A stretch of DNA of 64,000 bases from Algimonas porphyrae (lineage in GTDB: Bacteria > Pseudomonadota > Alphaproteobacteria > Caulobacterales > Maricaulaceae). Each line of letters begins with the position of its first letter. Within the stretch, counting starts at the first letter, position 1. The DNA is taken from NCBI RefSeq assembly GCF_041429795.1, contig NZ_CP163424.1:2110001-2174000 (forward strand), written 5' to 3'. Made by a program: the position numbers and the translations under genes. The notes below the pieces were generated by a model, which saw only the letters and a list, made by a program, of their open reading frames with translations, was not told where the DNA came from and searched no databases. This document shows, one piece after another, positions 1-10,548 of this stretch.

Positions 1-210
1 GCGCATCAATGTGATAACGGTGTCCGGCGCATCGCCGAAAGCGATCGCGAAAAAGGCGACCCATGACAGGATCGCCGACAGGAACAATAGTCCCGTCGTG
101 ACAGCCATGCTAAGCGTCTCAGACAGCCAACCCCGCCCGAAACGGGTTCCGGCCATGCCAGCGATGATGAAGCCGATCAGCGGCCCAAAGACTATGGTCT
201 GATAAAGCAA
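1..210 (-). CDS. nuoL: NADH-quinone oxidoreductase subunit L, N-terminal part (runs off the window)
   Basis: Membrane antiporter-like subunit of complex I. Only the first 70 codons are present. The reading frame begins MLYQTIVFGPLIGF, a normal NuoL beginning, followed by two hydrophobic segments. No ATG exists near the 5' end. An in-frame stop lies at 223-225, so the start must be downstream of it; the TTG at 208-210 fits the family N-terminus and has an AAGGGC ribosome-binding site about 8 nt upstream. It follows nuoK by 4 nt and is the last nuo gene visible. The identity rests on the short N-terminus plus operon position. Confidence 0.85.
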   Translation of the reverse strand, partial: MLYQTIVFGPLIGFIIAGMAGTRFGRGWLSETLSMAVTTGLLFLSAILSWVAFFAIAFGDAPDTVITLMR

Positions 211-214
211 GAGA

Positions 215-541
215 TCAGCCCTTCATCAGGTCGATATCTTCGACCTCGATACTGCCGCGGTTACGGAAGTAGACAACAAGAATGGCAAGGCCGACAGCGG
301 CCTCGGCGGCGGCGACTGTAAGGATGAACAGCGCAAATATCTGTCCGTCAATAGGGTTCACACCGGGCATGTCTGGCATATGTGCTGAAAACGCCACGAA
401 GTTGATATTCACGGCCAGCAGGATCAATTCCACGCACATCAGGATGACGATGACGTTCTTACGGTTCACGAAGATGCCGAACACACCGATCATGAACAGG
501 ATCGCCGCGACGATCAGATAATGAGACAGTCCGATTACCAT
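215..541 (-). CDS. nuoK: NADH-quinone oxidoreductase subunit K
   Basis: Small three-helix membrane subunit of the proton-pumping arm of complex I. The 108 residues hold three hydrophobic segments and the family's buried glutamates, seen in [13 protein letters not shown] (about residue 38) and [11 protein letters not shown] (about residue 80), which in the family belong to the central proton path. The length is slightly above the usual 100-102 because of an acidic C-terminal tail. A strong GGGAGGGG ribosome-binding site precedes the ATG. It lies between nuoJ and nuoL. Confidence 0.97.
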   Translation of the reverse strand: MVIGLSHYLIVAAILFMIGVFGIFVNRKNVIVILMCVELILLAVNINFVAFSAHMPDMPGVNPIDGQIFALFILTVAAAEAAVGLAILVVYFRNRGSIEVEDIDLMKG

Positions 542-565
542 CTTTTCCCCTCCCAGCCGCGCGGG

Positions 566-1165
566 CTAGCCCAGCCCTTGTCCGGGCTCGATATCGACAA
601 GCTCGACGCCCTCTTCACGTGTGCGCGCCATTTGCGCATTCGCGTCTTGACGGCGCACGCCTTCACGGCTGCGAAGCGTCAGGACGATGGCCCCGATCAT
701 CGCAACGAGAAGAATAAATCCGGCGGCTTCGAAAGCGCCGGCATATTGTGTATAAAGAACCGCGCCAAAGGCTTCGAGATTGGTCATCTCCGCATCGGCT
801 TTCACGATCGGACGTCCACCGTCCGTGAAGTAGGCGGCCCCGATGAAGATCATCTCAATGAAAACGATCCCGGCCACGATCCCGCCGATCGGCGCATAGC
901 GCAGAAAACCGCTCTTCAGTTCGACGAAATCAACATCCAGCATCATCACGACAAACAGGAAAAGGACGGCGACAGCCCCGACATAGACCATCACAAGAAG
1001 CAAGGCTAGAAACTCCGCCCCCAGCAGAATGAAGAGGCCCGCCGCACTGAAAAACGTCAGAATGAGATACATGACCGAGTGCACGGGATTTTTCGACGCC
1101 ACAACCATGGCGGCGGCTGCAATAGCGATCGTTGCAAGGATGTAAAATGCGATGGCCGCGATCAC
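566..1165 (-). CDS. nuoJ: NADH-quinone oxidoreductase subunit J
   Basis: Membrane subunit J (ND6-type) of complex I, 199 residues with about five hydrophobic segments. The conserved stretch NPVHSVMYLILTFFSAAG near residue 27 and the following glycine- and aromatic-rich helices match the family; this region carries the pi-bulge helix known to couple quinone chemistry to proton pumping. The C-terminal 40 residues are charged and cytosolic. It ends with TAG, which here is a genuine stop because nuoK begins 24 nt later with its own ribosome-binding site. Confidence 0.96.
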   Translation of the reverse strand: MIAAIAFYILATIAIAAAAMVVASKNPVHSVMYLILTFFSAAGLFILLGAEFLALLLVMVYVGAVAVLFLFVVMMLDVDFVELKSGFLRYAPIGGIVAGIVFIEMIFIGAAYFTDGGRPIVKADAEMTNLEAFGAVLYTQYAGAFEAAGFILLVAMIGAIVLTLRSREGVRRQDANAQMARTREEGVELVDIEPGQGLG

Positions 1166-1221
1166 GACTGGCTCTCTTTTTTATCTATCTGCCGACGGGG
1201 TCGGCAGTGAATCGCGCCCCC

Positions 1222-1710
1222 TTAACGGTAGGGCGCATCCATGGCTAGGTTCTTGGCGATTTCGGTTTCCCATCTGTCCCCATTTGCGAGCAGCTTATCC
1301 TTGTCATAATAAAGCTCCTCCCGGGTTTCAGTGGCAAATTCATAGTTAGGCCCTTCGACAATGGCGTCGACCGGACAGGCTTCCTGACACAGACCGCAAT
1401 AGATGCATTTGACCATGTCGATGTCGTAGCGGGTTGTCCGGCGCGATCCGTCGGGGCGGGGTTCGGCCTCGATGATGATCGCCTGAGCCGGGCAGATCGC
1501 TTCGCAGAGCTTGCAGGCGATGCAGCGCTCTTCGCCTGATGCGTAACGGCGCAGGGCATGTTCGCCCCGGAAACGCGGGCTTAGCGGCCCCTTCTCGAAC
1601 GGATAGTTCACCGTGACTTTGGGCCGGAAGAAGTAGCGCATGGCCAGATTGAAGGCGCTGACAAACTCCAGCAGCAGCGCACCGCGAATGAATTGTTTGA
1701 CGCGAGACAT
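1222..1710 (-). CDS. nuoI: NADH-quinone oxidoreductase subunit I (two [4Fe-4S] clusters)
   Basis: Peripheral-arm ferredoxin-like subunit (TYKY homologue) that passes electrons toward the quinone site. Two classical binding motifs are visible, [12 protein letters not shown] near residue 63 and [12 protein letters not shown] near residue 102, enough for clusters N6a and N6b. An N-terminal amphipathic helix leads into them. At 162 residues it is the normal alphaproteobacterial/mitochondrial length. The ATG overlaps the nuoH stop by one base (TAATG), so translation is probably coupled. Confidence 0.98.
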   Translation of the reverse strand: MSRVKQFIRGALLLEFVSAFNLAMRYFFRPKVTVNYPFEKGPLSPRFRGEHALRRYASGEERCIACKLCEAICPAQAIIIEAEPRPDGSRRTTRYDIDMVKCIYCGLCQEACPVDAIVEGPNYEFATETREELYYDKDKLLANGDRWETEIAKNLAMDAPYR

Positions 1711-2810
1711 TATGAGGCCCCCGTAAGGACGACGACACCGGAAACGATCAGGACGGCGACAAGCGAGGTCGGCAGGAACACTTTCCAGCCGAGGCGCATG
1801 AGCTGGTCATAGCGGTAACGCGGGACGATCGCCTTCACCATAGCAAACAGGAAGAAGATGAAGGCCGTCTTGAGAACAAACCAGAAGACGGGCGGCAGGA
1901 ACTGCACACCAATATCGATAGGCGCATGCCATCCGCCGAGGAATAAAATGACCATCATCGCCGAGAGCAGCATGATGTTTACATACTCGGCGAAGAAAAA
2001 CATCAGAAACGGGGTCGAGGAATATTCAACCTGATAGCCAGCCACCAATTCGGATTCGGCTTCAGGAAGATCGAATGGAGGGCGGTTTGTTTCGGCCAGC
2101 GCGCTGATGAAGAAGAGCACACCCATATAAAACAGCACTGGCGTGAGAATGTAGTTGGCAAAGCCGAATTCGGTCGACGGGTTGAGGCGGAACATGTTCC
2201 AGTTCCAGATCCCGCCGGCTTGAGTATCGACGATCACACTCAGATTCATGGATCCGCTGATGAAAATGACCGTCAGGATGATGAATCCGATCGAGACTTC
2301 GTAGGACACCATCTGTGCGGCTGAGCGCAACGCGCCCATGAAGGGATATTTCGAGTTCGACGCCCAACCGCCAATCATGATGCCGTAAACACCGAGCGAG
2401 CTGATCGCGAGAACGTACAGCACGCCAATATTGATATCCGAAATCACCCAGCCTGGGGCAACGGGTATCACCGCCCAGGCCAGAAACGCCATTACCAGAG
2501 CGATCAGCGGCGCTAGAATGAATAGAAACTTGTCAGACCCCGCCGGAATCACGATTTCCTTGAAGAAGAATTTCAACGCATCCGCAAATGTCTGCAAAAG
2601 ACCGAAGGCCCCGACGACGTTCGGCCCGCGTCGCATCTGCACAGCCGCCCAGATCTTGCGGTCGGCCAGAACCAGCGCCGCGACGAGCAGCGCCAGAACG
2701 ATTACGAAACCCAGAACCTGCAGAAGCTTGAGTAACAGCCACAGCCCCCACTCCGGATCATCGCCAGCGACGCCGACGACCGTCTGCATGATCATCATCA
2801 CGTCGGTCAT
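1710..2810 (-). CDS. nuoH: NADH-quinone oxidoreductase subunit H
   Basis: ND1-type membrane subunit that forms the quinone-binding chamber with NuoB and NuoD. The 366 residues contain eight or more membrane segments. Diagnostic motifs are [19 protein letters not shown] near residue 49 and [20 protein letters not shown] near residue 239, an acidic loop that the family uses to link the quinone pocket to the proton channel. The gene overlaps the stop of nuoG by 4 nt (ATGA) and the start of nuoI by one base. Confidence 0.98.
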   Translation of the reverse strand: MTDVMMIMQTVVGVAGDDPEWGLWLLLKLLQVLGFVIVLALLVAALVLADRKIWAAVQMRRGPNVVGAFGLLQTFADALKFFFKEIVIPAGSDKFLFILAPLIALVMAFLAWAVIPVAPGWVISDINIGVLYVLAISSLGVYGIMIGGWASNSKYPFMGALRSAAQMVSYEVSIGFIILTVIFISGSMNLSVIVDTQAGGIWNWNMFRLNPSTEFGFANYILTPVLFYMGVLFFISALAETNRPPFDLPEAESELVAGYQVEYSSTPFLMFFFAEYVNIMLLSAMMVILFLGGWHAPIDIGVQFLPPVFWFVLKTAFIFFLFAMVKAIVPRYRYDQLMRLGWKVFLPTSLVAVLIVSGVVVLTGAS

Positions 2811-4921
2811 TCCGCCGCCTCCGGATAGCGCGCATCGCCAGTGTCAGCCACCGCAGAGCATTCCGCCATGACGTTCGAAGCGCGGGCGATCGGGTTGGTC
2901 AGGTAAAAGTCGATAATCGGGCTCTTCAACGTGTCGGAAGACAGCTCGCCTGGTACGCCGAGGCCCGATGGGTCGAACCCTTCGCTTGCCACGGCACCGG
3001 GCGCATATCCCAACGACCCAAAGGTCGGATAGGCCGCGATCAGCATATCGCGCAGGGCGGAGAGGCTGTCGAAAGGAAGAACACGCTCGACGACACCGGA
3101 CAGGGCGCGGATAATGGCCCAATCTTCCTTGGCAACCCCCTTGGGCGGCACGGCCCGCATGCCCATCTGCACGCGGCCTTCCATATTGACGTAAAGCCCA
3201 TCTTTTTCCGTATAGGCACAGCCCGGCAGAATAATATCGGCCACATGTGCGCCCGCATCGCCGTGATGGCCCTGGTAGATAACAAATGTGTCTTCGAGGC
3301 CGGACATATCAATTTCGTCTGCACCCAGAAGATAGACTGTATCGAACTCACCCGCCCTCGCTACACTCAGCATCGCATCAGTCGAAAGACCGCCCTCGCC
3401 CGGCAGAAAACCCAGATCGAGCCCGCCAACGCGCGCAGCCGCCGAATGGAGTATGTTAAAACCATTCCAGTCATCGCGAACGACTTTGGAGCCCGTCATA
3501 TAGTTGGCGATAGCGGACATCAAAGCCAGACCTGAATCGCCCACAAGTGCCCCAGCCCCGATGACGATCATCGGATTTTCTGCATTCTTGAAGATCTTCG
3601 CAAAGCCCGTCCGGGCGCGGCTGAACTTCGCCAAGTCTGCGGCACTGCTACCAACAGTTTCGTACTCATAGGTCAGATCGACAGTTTCGCCGATCATGCC
3701 GATTTCGAGCTCACCGGTCAGCCAGCGCTTGCGGATGCGCGCATTGATGATGGGCGCTTCCATGCGCGGGTTGGTTCCGATCAGCAGGATCGCATCTGCC
3801 TTCTCAATCCCAGCAATTGTCGTGTTGAACAGATAGCTTTCGCGGCCATCCGTCCCGATCAGACTGCCATCCTGACGGCAATCGAGATTCTGCACGCCCA
3901 GCGATCCCATCAGTTCCTTTAATGCGAACATGGATTCCGCATCGCACAGGTCGCCCGCAATCGCGCCGATCCGCGACGGATCGCCTTTGAGGCGTTCTGC
4001 CGCCAAGGCTAGCGCTTCATCCCAGTCCGCAGGCCGCAATTTGCCGTTCTCACGAATGAAAGGTCGGTCAAGACGCTGACGGGCCAGTCCGTCCCAGACA
4101 AAGCGGGTTTTGTCGGAAATCCACTCTTCATTCACATCGTCATTGACGACCGGCAGGATGCGCAGAACCGCATCACGGCGGCTATCGACGCGGATGTTTG
4201 ATCCGACCGCATCCATGACATCGACGCTCTCGACTTTATCCAACTCCCAGGGCCGCGCATTGAACGCATAGGGCTTGGAGGTCAGCGCGCCGACGGGACA
4301 GAGATCGATCACATTGCCCGACAGTTCCGATGTCAGAGACTGTTCAAGATAGGTCGTAATTTCAGCGTCTTCACCACGATTGGCGAGACCGATTTCCTGC
4401 ACGCCTGCGACTTCGGTCACGAACCGGACACAGCGCGTGCACTGGATGCAGCGGGTCATGATCGTATTGACCAATGGCCCCATATGCTTGTCATCGACAG
4501 CGCGCTTATTCTCCTCGAAGCGGGAGAAATCGCGGCCATAGGCCATGGCCTGATCTTGCAGATCGCACTCGCCGCCCTGGTCGCAGATCGGGCAATCAAG
4601 CGGGTGGTTGATCAGCAGAAATTCCATGACGCCTTCACGCGCCTTTTTCACCAGCGGGGAGTTCGTCTTGATGTGCGCGGGCGAGCCATCCCGGTTCGGA
4701 CGCAAATCCTTGACCTGAAGCGCGCAGGAGGCTTGCGGCTTGGGCGCACCTTCCCATTCGACCAGACACATGCGGCAATTCCCGGCCACGGACAGGCGCT
4801 CATGATAGCAGAAGCGCGGAATCTCAGCCCCGCCATACTCCTCGCACGCCTGCATCAGCGTGTATTCGGCGGGCACCTCATGCTCGACACCGTCGATCTT
4901 TATTTTTCTAAGATCAGTCAT
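2807..4921 (-). CDS. nuoG: NADH-quinone oxidoreductase subunit G
   Basis: Large iron-sulfur subunit of the peripheral arm (75-kDa homologue). Starting at [17 protein letters not shown] gives 704 residues and the normal N-terminus; the open frame extends 27 codons upstream, but those would lie inside the preceding gene. Cluster motifs in order: [15 protein letters not shown] for [2Fe-2S], [25 protein letters not shown] with a later [11 protein letters not shown] for [4Fe-4S], then the molybdopterin-oxidoreductase-like domain. The ATG overlaps the end of the small coiled-coil gene upstream by 8 nt. Confidence 0.97.
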   Translation of the reverse strand: MTDLRKIKIDGVEHEVPAEYTLMQACEEYGGAEIPRFCYHERLSVAGNCRMCLVEWEGAPKPQASCALQVKDLRPNRDGSPAHIKTNSPLVKKAREGVMEFLLINHPLDCPICDQGGECDLQDQAMAYGRDFSRFEENKRAVDDKHMGPLVNTIMTRCIQCTRCVRFVTEVAGVQEIGLANRGEDAEITTYLEQSLTSELSGNVIDLCPVGALTSKPYAFNARPWELDKVESVDVMDAVGSNIRVDSRRDAVLRILPVVNDDVNEEWISDKTRFVWDGLARQRLDRPFIRENGKLRPADWDEALALAAERLKGDPSRIGAIAGDLCDAESMFALKELMGSLGVQNLDCRQDGSLIGTDGRESYLFNTTIAGIEKADAILLIGTNPRMEAPIINARIRKRWLTGELEIGMIGETVDLTYEYETVGSSAADLAKFSRARTGFAKIFKNAENPMIVIGAGALVGDSGLALMSAIANYMTGSKVVRDDWNGFNILHSAAARVGGLDLGFLPGEGGLSTDAMLSVARAGEFDTVYLLGADEIDMSGLEDTFVIYQGHHGDAGAHVADIILPGCAYTEKDGLYVNMEGRVQMGMRAVPPKGVAKEDWAIIRALSGVVERVLPFDSLSALRDMLIAAYPTFGSLGYAPGAVASEGFDPSGLGVPGELSSDTLKSPIIDFYLTNPIARASNVMAECSAVADTGDARYPEAAE

Positions 4922-5174
4922 GTTTAAATTCGCTTGCCGCTTCGCGGAAGCCCCCATCGACCAGACCCATTTGCGTTTTAATGCGACCGAGTCGGTCTTC
5001 ATGTCTGTCCAGCCGCCGGTTCAGGCCCGCAACGGCACTATGCAGATAGCCAATCTGCTCTTCGATATTCGTGACGCGGACCTTAATGTCGCGCACGTCG
5101 GCTCTGACCTCGGAAAGGTCGGACCGGATCGCCCGAGGGTGTTCGAGCATCAAATTGTCCATCTCGGACGCCAT
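4914..5174 (-). CDS. Small coiled-coil protein inserted between nuoF and nuoG
   Basis: An 86-residue protein that is not a subunit of complex I. It begins MASEMDNLMLEHPRAI and continues as charged heptads (SDLSEVRADVRDIKVRV, LNRRLDRHEDRLGRI), so a coiled coil or long helix is likely. No membrane segment or cysteine is seen. It starts 2 nt after the nuoF stop and overlaps nuoG by 8 nt, so it is co-translated with the operon. Short proteins of this type (a LEHLRAIR-like head plus coiled coil) are, from memory, widespread and uncharacterised in alphaproteobacteria. A role in complex I assembly is only a guess from position. Confidence 0.75.
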   Translation of the reverse strand: MASEMDNLMLEHPRAIRSDLSEVRADVRDIKVRVTNIEEQIGYLHSAVAGLNRRLDRHEDRLGRIKTQMGLVDGGFREAASEFKHD

Positions 5175-5176
5175 CT

Positions 5177-6484
5177 CTACTCCGCAGCCTGAACAAAGAC
5201 GGGTCGGTTCGCCCGGTATTGATCGATGCGGTCTTCGATTTCGTGGCGGAAATGGCGGATTAGACCCTGGATCGGCCAGGCCGCCGCATCACCCAGAGCG
5301 CAGATTGTGTGACCTTCGACCTGCTTGGTCACATCGAGCAGCATATCGATTTCGGCGGTTTCCGCCTCACCGCGAACCATCCGCTCCATGACACGCCACA
5401 TCCAGCCTGTACCTTCACGGCACGGCGTACACTGACCGCAGCTCTCATGCTTGTAGAAATATGACAGACGGGCGATCGCTTTGATGACGTCCGTACTCTG
5501 ATCCATCACAATGACGGCGGCTGTGCCTAGACCCGACTGATGCTCACGCAACGCGTCGAAATCCATCAGAACAGTATCGCAAATCTCTTTCGGCAAGAGC
5601 GGTACTGACGATCCGCCCGGGATGATCGCTTTCAGATTGTCCCAGCCGCCCCTCACGCCACCTGCATGGGTTTCAATCAGCGTTTTCAAAGGGATAGAAA
5701 GCGCTTCTTCAACATTACACGGCGTATTCACATGGCCGGATATGGAAAAGACCTTGGTCCCCTTATTGTTCTCGCGGCCAAAGCCGGCGAACCAGTCCGC
5801 GCCTTTGCGCAGAATAGTCGGCACGACGGCAATGGATTCCACATTGTTCACAGTCGTCGGGCAACCATAAAGACCTGAGTTGGCGGGGAATGGCGGCTTG
5901 AGGCGTGGCTGGCCTTTCTTGCCCTCCAGACTTTCAAGCAAAGCGGTTTCCTCACCGCAAATATAGGCTCCAGCGCCGTGATGGACATAGACATCGAAGT
6001 CCCAGCCGGAACCGCAAGCATTCTTTCCGATCAGACCCGCTTCATAGGCTTGGTCGACCGCGGCCTGCAGACGCATCCGTTCGAACGTATATTCGCCCCG
6101 CAGATAGATGTAGGCGGCGTGCGCCTGCATCGCGAAACTGGCAATCAGACAACCTTCGATCAGCAGATGCGGATCATGGCGCATCATCTCGCGGTCCTTG
6201 CAGGTTCCAGGCTCGGACTCGTCGGCGTTGACAACGAGATAATGCGGGCGTTCACCCACTTCCTTCGGCATGAAGGACCACTTCAGTCCCGTCGGAAAAC
6301 CTGCCCCGCCCCGGCCGCGCAAGCCGGAGGCTTTGACCTGATCGATGATCCAGTCTTTACCCTGCGCCAGCATCGCCGCCGTCCCGAGCCAGGCACCGCG
6401 ATGACGGGCGCCATTCAGCCCCCAGTCCTGCGTACCATACAAATTCTTGAAGATGCGATCTTCGTCTTTAAGAAGCTGGGTCAT
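5177..6484 (-). CDS. nuoF: NADH-quinone oxidoreductase subunit F (NADH/FMN-binding)
   Basis: Catalytic subunit that oxidises NADH through FMN. The glycine-rich flavin/nucleotide segment [16 protein letters not shown] lies near residue 54. A second conserved region, [20 protein letters not shown], lies near residue 172. The [4Fe-4S] cluster N3 ligands are in [15 protein letters not shown] plus the later cysteine of [13 protein letters not shown]. At 435 residues the length is standard. The ATG overlaps the nuoE stop (ATGA), and a TAG ends it 2 nt before the next gene. Confidence 0.98.
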   Translation of the reverse strand: MTQLLKDEDRIFKNLYGTQDWGLNGARHRGAWLGTAAMLAQGKDWIIDQVKASGLRGRGGAGFPTGLKWSFMPKEVGERPHYLVVNADESEPGTCKDREMMRHDPHLLIEGCLIASFAMQAHAAYIYLRGEYTFERMRLQAAVDQAYEAGLIGKNACGSGWDFDVYVHHGAGAYICGEETALLESLEGKKGQPRLKPPFPANSGLYGCPTTVNNVESIAVVPTILRKGADWFAGFGRENNKGTKVFSISGHVNTPCNVEEALSIPLKTLIETHAGGVRGGWDNLKAIIPGGSSVPLLPKEICDTVLMDFDALREHQSGLGTAAVIVMDQSTDVIKAIARLSYFYKHESCGQCTPCREGTGWMWRVMERMVRGEAETAEIDMLLDVTKQVEGHTICALGDAAAWPIQGLIRHFRHEIEDRIDQYRANRPVFVQAAE

Positions 6485-7575
6485 TTGGCAGCCTCCTTCG
6501 CCAGTCGCTTGGCCTGTTTGACCCAGTCGTCACGCTTGATGCGACCCGGGAACCGCGTCAGCACATCGGCTTCCAGCATCTTTATGTCCGCTACTTTCCA
6601 CGCGCCAATCTGGCGGTAATAATAGATGCCCTTCTCATTGAGCTCACGTTCAAAAACCGGGCCGATCCCTTTGATTTTCTTCAGATCGTCCGGCGCACCG
6701 TCCGTCGCGCCTTCTGTATAGAGCACTTGCGGATCAGATCGTTCCGGGCGGCCCTTATAGGGATCTTCTTCGACAAGCCCCTTGGTCAGGTCGCGCCCGA
6801 GATTGCCGGACCGTTTCTTCGGATCCGGGCTCGCCTTGCGTTTGGGATCGACCCAGCCACCGCGTGTCGCACGTCGCTCTTTGGGGTCCCATTCGTAATG
6901 ATTGACCTTCGCCTTCTTGTCGGCCTTGGGAAGCGTTTTTAGCGTCTGTGTCGCGCTGTACAGATCTTTCGAATTCAGCGTTTTCGGCCCGCCTTCCGGA
7001 GCCGAATTGATGCGGTCATTCTGCGGCCCGCGTGCCGGATCACGACCATCCGCAAAGGCGTCGAGGATCGCTTCCAGCGCTTCTGGCGTCAAATCCTCAT
7101 AATAGGGGTCATCATCGACATCGGTCGAAACCTGCATCATCGGTGCATTGGCGCAGGCGCCCAGACATTCGACCTCGAGCCAGCTGAACTTGCCGTCCGC
7201 GCTCACCGTATTCTGTGGCCCGACACGCCGTTCCAACACCTCTTTCAGCGCTTCCGAGCCACGCAGCCAGCACGGCGTCGTTCCGCAGAGCTGGATGTGA
7301 TAGTCTCCGACCGGCGAGAGATTGAACATGGTGTAGAAAGTCGCGACCTCATAGACGCGGATATAGGCCATGCCGAGCATGTCCCCGACGGCGCGCAGGA
7401 TCATTTCCGGCAGCCAGCCACCGGCATCCTTCTGCGCGATCCAGAGCGCCGGGATCAGCGCAGATCGCTGCCGACCTTCGGGATACTTTTTTGTCCAAGT
7501 CAGAATACCCGCCTGTGCTTCGGGCGACAGGCTGACATCATCCGGCTGGCGAATGGCAAGACGACGCGCACTCAT
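6481..7575 (-). CDS. nuoE: NADH-quinone oxidoreductase subunit E with C-terminal helix-hairpin-helix extension
   Basis: Thioredoxin-fold [2Fe-2S] subunit (24-kDa homologue) that works with NuoF. Residues 1-165 are the standard domain: [12 protein letters not shown], then cluster ligands in CGTTPC and CLGACANAP. About 200 further residues follow: a charged linker rich in K, D and P, then [20 protein letters not shown] near residue 300, a helix-hairpin-helix-like segment, and a basic tail. Total length is 364 against roughly 166 in E. coli. Related extensions occur in other alphaproteobacterial NuoE proteins; their role is not known to me. ATGA overlaps on both sides. Confidence 0.95.
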   Translation of the reverse strand: MSARRLAIRQPDDVSLSPEAQAGILTWTKKYPEGRQRSALIPALWIAQKDAGGWLPEMILRAVGDMLGMAYIRVYEVATFYTMFNLSPVGDYHIQLCGTTPCWLRGSEALKEVLERRVGPQNTVSADGKFSWLEVECLGACANAPMMQVSTDVDDDPYYEDLTPEALEAILDAFADGRDPARGPQNDRINSAPEGGPKTLNSKDLYSATQTLKTLPKADKKAKVNHYEWDPKERRATRGGWVDPKRKASPDPKKRSGNLGRDLTKGLVEEDPYKGRPERSDPQVLYTEGATDGAPDDLKKIKGIGPVFERELNEKGIYYYRQIGAWKVADIKMLEADVLTRFPGRIKRDDWVKQAKRLAKEAAK

Positions 7576-8771
7576 CGATCCACCTCCCCGAAGACGATGT
7601 CGAGCGAGCCAAGAATGGCGGAAACGTCAGCGAGCATGTGACCCTTGTTGAGATAGTCCATCGCCGCCAGATGGGCGAAACCCGGTGCGCGTATCTTGCA
7701 GCGATAGGGCTGATTGGTGCCATCCGAGACGAGATAGACGCCAAACTCGCCCTTTGGCGCCTCAACGGCAGCGTAAACTTCGCCTTCCGGCACCTTGAAG
7801 CCTTCCGTGTAGAGCTTGAAGTGATGGATCAACGCTTCCATCGATTGCTTCATCTCGGCACGGCGCGGCGGTACGAATTTGTTGTCCTGAGTCATGACAG
7901 GGCCTTCCGGCATCATGTCCAGAGCCTGCTGCATGATCTTCACCGACTCATACATCTCATCGACTCGGCAGAGATAGCGGTCATAACAATCCCCGTTCTT
8001 GCCGAGCGGGATTTTGAAATCGAGTTCGCTATAGACTTCGTAGGGCTGGTTCCGACGCAGATCCCACGGAATACCGGAGCCGCGCACCATTACACCTGTA
8101 AAGCCGTGATCGTAACAATCCTGCTTGGACACCACACCGATATCGACGTTGCGCTGTTTGAAGATACGGTTCTCCGTCAGCAGCGTTTCGATTTCCTGCA
8201 GCCTCTCCGGAAACTGTTCGCACCAGACCAGAAGGTCGTTGATCAGCGCAGGCGGCAGGTCCTGATGCACGCCGCCCGGACGGAAATAGTTGGAGTGCAT
8301 GCGCGCGCCGCAGGCTCTTTCATAGAACACCATCAGCTTTTCGCGCTCTTCAAAGCCCCAGAGAGGCGGCGTCAGCGCGCCGACATCCATCGCCTGGGTC
8401 GTAATGTTGAGCAGATGCGACAGGATGCGACCGATTTCGGAATAGATGACGCGGATGAAGGACGCCCGACGCGGCACTTCGATCCCGGCAAGCCGCTCGA
8501 TCGCCATGCAGAAGGCATGTTCCTGGTTCATCGGCGCGACGTAATCGAGCCGGTCGAAATAGGGTATGGCCTGCAAATAGGTCTTGTGCTCGATCAGCTT
8601 TTCCGTGCCGCGGTGCAGCAAGCCGATATGCGGATCGACCCGTTCGACGATCTCGCCTTCCAGCTCCAACACAAGGCGCAAAACGCCATGCGCAGCTGGA
8701 TGCTGCGGACCGAAGTTGATCGTAAAACGACGATCCTGCTCGTCAGTGATGAGGGCTTCAGTCGTGGCCAT
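7572..8771 (-). CDS. nuoD: NADH-quinone oxidoreductase subunit D
   Basis: The 49-kDa-type subunit lining the quinone site, descended from the large subunit of NiFe hydrogenases. The N-terminal hallmark [20 protein letters not shown] is visible near residue 21, followed by [18 protein letters not shown] and [18 protein letters not shown]. The C-terminus [26 protein letters not shown] is complete. At 399 residues it is a separate NuoD and not a NuoCD fusion. It overlaps nuoE by 4 nt and nuoC by 1 nt. Confidence 0.98.
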   Translation of the reverse strand: MATTEALITDEQDRRFTINFGPQHPAAHGVLRLVLELEGEIVERVDPHIGLLHRGTEKLIEHKTYLQAIPYFDRLDYVAPMNQEHAFCMAIERLAGIEVPRRASFIRVIYSEIGRILSHLLNITTQAMDVGALTPPLWGFEEREKLMVFYERACGARMHSNYFRPGGVHQDLPPALINDLLVWCEQFPERLQEIETLLTENRIFKQRNVDIGVVSKQDCYDHGFTGVMVRGSGIPWDLRRNQPYEVYSELDFKIPLGKNGDCYDRYLCRVDEMYESVKIMQQALDMMPEGPVMTQDNKFVPPRRAEMKQSMEALIHHFKLYTEGFKVPEGEVYAAVEAPKGEFGVYLVSDGTNQPYRCKIRAPGFAHLAAMDYLNKGHMLADVSAILGSLDIVFGEVDR

Positions 8772-9391
8772 TATTTCGCCGCCTCACTTTTCTCATCGCC
8801 GGGCAGGATATATTTCGCGCCTTCCCATGGGCTGAGGAAATCGAAGGAGCGGAATTCCTGTTGCAGGACGACGGGTTCGTAGACGACTTCCTTACGCTCT
8901 TCATCGTAGCGGACCTCGACAAAGCCTGTCAGCGGGAAGTCCTTGCGCAGCGGATAGCCCTCAAACCCGTAATCCGTCAGGATACGGCGCAGATCGGGAT
9001 GCTGATCGAAAACGATACCGTACATGTCGAACGTCTCACGCTCATACCAGTCGGCATTGGGAAAGAGCGAAACGATGGACATCACCGGCGTATCTTCATC
9101 CGTCGTGCACTTCACCCGGATGCGCTTGTTATGCGCCATGCTGAGGAAGTGATAGACAATGTCGAACCGACGCGCGCGCGCTGGATAGTCGACACCGCAA
9201 AGGTCGATCAGCTGGTTGAACTTGCAGATCGGGTCATCGCGCAGAAAGCCGATAATTTTCAGAATGGCCGCCCGGCGCACCGTCAGAGTCAGTTCTCCGA
9301 AACCTTCGCTGACATCGCGCACATCATCGCCGTGGTGGGCTTGAATATGGTCGCGAATATCGGCCCAGGCCTCTGTCATGGCCGCACTCAT
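8771..9391 (-). CDS. nuoC: NADH-quinone oxidoreductase subunit C
   Basis: The 30-kDa-type structural subunit of the peripheral arm. The family signature is clear: [20 protein letters not shown] (about residues 118-137), followed by [18 protein letters not shown]. The 206 residues match stand-alone NuoC proteins. Its ATG overlaps the nuoB stop (ATGA) and its TAA abuts the nuoD ATG. Confidence 0.97.
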   Translation of the reverse strand: MSAAMTEAWADIRDHIQAHHGDDVRDVSEGFGELTLTVRRAAILKIIGFLRDDPICKFNQLIDLCGVDYPARARRFDIVYHFLSMAHNKRIRVKCTTDEDTPVMSIVSLFPNADWYERETFDMYGIVFDQHPDLRRILTDYGFEGYPLRKDFPLTGFVEVRYDEERKEVVYEPVVLQQEFRSFDFLSPWEGAKYILPGDEKSEAAK

Positions 9392-9954
9392 CGGACGATA
9401 CTCCCCTCACGCCGTATCTTCTTCTGTAGTTGCAAAATGCCGTAGATCAGACCTTCCGCGGTGGGCGGACAGCCCGGCACGTAAACGTCCACAGGAACGA
9501 TCCTGTCGCAACCCCGCACGACGCTGTAGCTATAGTGATAATAGCCGCCGCCATTCGCGCAGGACCCCATGGAAATGACGTAGCGCGGGTTCGGCATCTG
9601 GTCGTAAACCTTGCGCAGCGCCGGAGCCATCTTGTTCGTCAGCGTGCCTGCGACGATCATGACGTCGCTTTGACGCGGGGACGCACGCGGCGCAAAGCCG
9701 AACCGTTCCAAATCGTAGCGTGGCATTGACGCCTGCATCATTTCGACGGCACAACAGGCCAGTCCGAACGTCATCCACATCAGCGAGCCCGTGCGCGCCC
9801 ACGTGATCAGATCATCCGACGCAGCAGTAATGAATCCCTTATCCGCCAGCTGATCGGACAGACCGTCAAAGCCTTGATCGTGAAGGCGCGGGTCATAGGC
9901 GCTCGACCCCATGTCACGGGCAGCCATGCCATTCGGCGCGAGAATATCGGTCAT
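9388..9954 (-). CDS. nuoB: NADH-quinone oxidoreductase subunit B (cluster N2)
   Basis: PSST-type subunit holding cluster N2, the direct electron donor to quinone. Ligands are visible as the adjacent cysteines of [12 protein letters not shown], then [20 protein letters not shown] and [13 protein letters not shown]. The 188 residues include an N-terminal extension of about 35 residues before [19 protein letters not shown], as in many alphaproteobacteria. It begins 4 nt after the nuoA stop. Confidence 0.98.
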   Translation of the reverse strand: MTDILAPNGMAARDMGSSAYDPRLHDQGFDGLSDQLADKGFITAASDDLITWARTGSLMWMTFGLACCAVEMMQASMPRYDLERFGFAPRASPRQSDVMIVAGTLTNKMAPALRKVYDQMPNPRYVISMGSCANGGGYYHYSYSVVRGCDRIVPVDVYVPGCPPTAEGLIYGILQLQKKIRREGSIVR

Positions 9955-9958
9955 GCCC

Positions 9959-10324
9959 CTACTCCCAGTCCAGCGCGCCGATCTTCAGCGCGTAGACATA
10001 GCCTGCAATCAGTTCGAGAACGAAGATCACCATCACGATCCAACCGTATAGACCGACCACGTCGAGACTGACAGCAATCGGAAACAAAAATGCGACTTCG
10101 ATGTCGAAAATGATGAAGAGGATCGCCACCAGATAGAAGCGCACGTCGAACTTCATCCGTGAATCATCGAACGCCTCGAACCCGCATTCATATGTCGAGA
10201 CTTTCTCCGCATCGGGGTCTGCGGGCGCGATCACGGTCGGGACCAGGAGAAACAATAGAGACAGGACCAGCGCGATGGCGAACATCATCACGACTGGCAT
10301 ATATTCGATCAACAGATCGGGCAT
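9959..10324 (-). CDS. nuoA: NADH-quinone oxidoreductase subunit A (first gene of the operon)
   Basis: ND3-type membrane subunit with three hydrophobic segments. The loop with the conserved cysteine, [20 protein letters not shown] near residue 43, contacts the quinone site in known structures; [19 protein letters not shown] follows. It has 121 residues and ends KIGALDWE with a TAG stop, the expected family end. It is the promoter-proximal gene; about 220 nt of upstream DNA separate it from the next gene, which is on the same strand. Confidence 0.97.
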   Translation of the reverse strand: MPDLLIEYMPVVMMFAIALVLSLLFLLVPTVIAPADPDAEKVSTYECGFEAFDDSRMKFDVRFYLVAILFIIFDIEVAFLFPIAVSLDVVGLYGWIVMVIFVLELIAGYVYALKIGALDWE

Positions 10325-10548
10325 GCAAACCTCGAGGCATGGGCAACCGCCAGAACGAGTCCTCGAAGAGACTCACAGGCAGCCTGAAATCGAGGGCGAA
10401 CCTAGTTGGGGGCTTTGTCCATTGCAACGGCGTAATCAGTGGAAACCGATCCAATTGCTGCGACGAAACATCCTCTAGCCGTCTGGAATGACAGCCTTAA
10501 TGAGAATGACCCGCAACTGCGGAATAGAAGAGCTTCTATCGGTCGATC

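Noticed and set aside
4922-5002. 27-codon N-terminal extension of nuoG
   Set aside because: It lies inside the coiled-coil gene on the same strand; the family N-terminus begins at MTDLRKI, 4921.
7638-8882. 414-codon open frame opposite nuoD
   Set aside because: It is antisense to a conserved gene, and its composition mirrors nuoD codon positions; no family resemblance.
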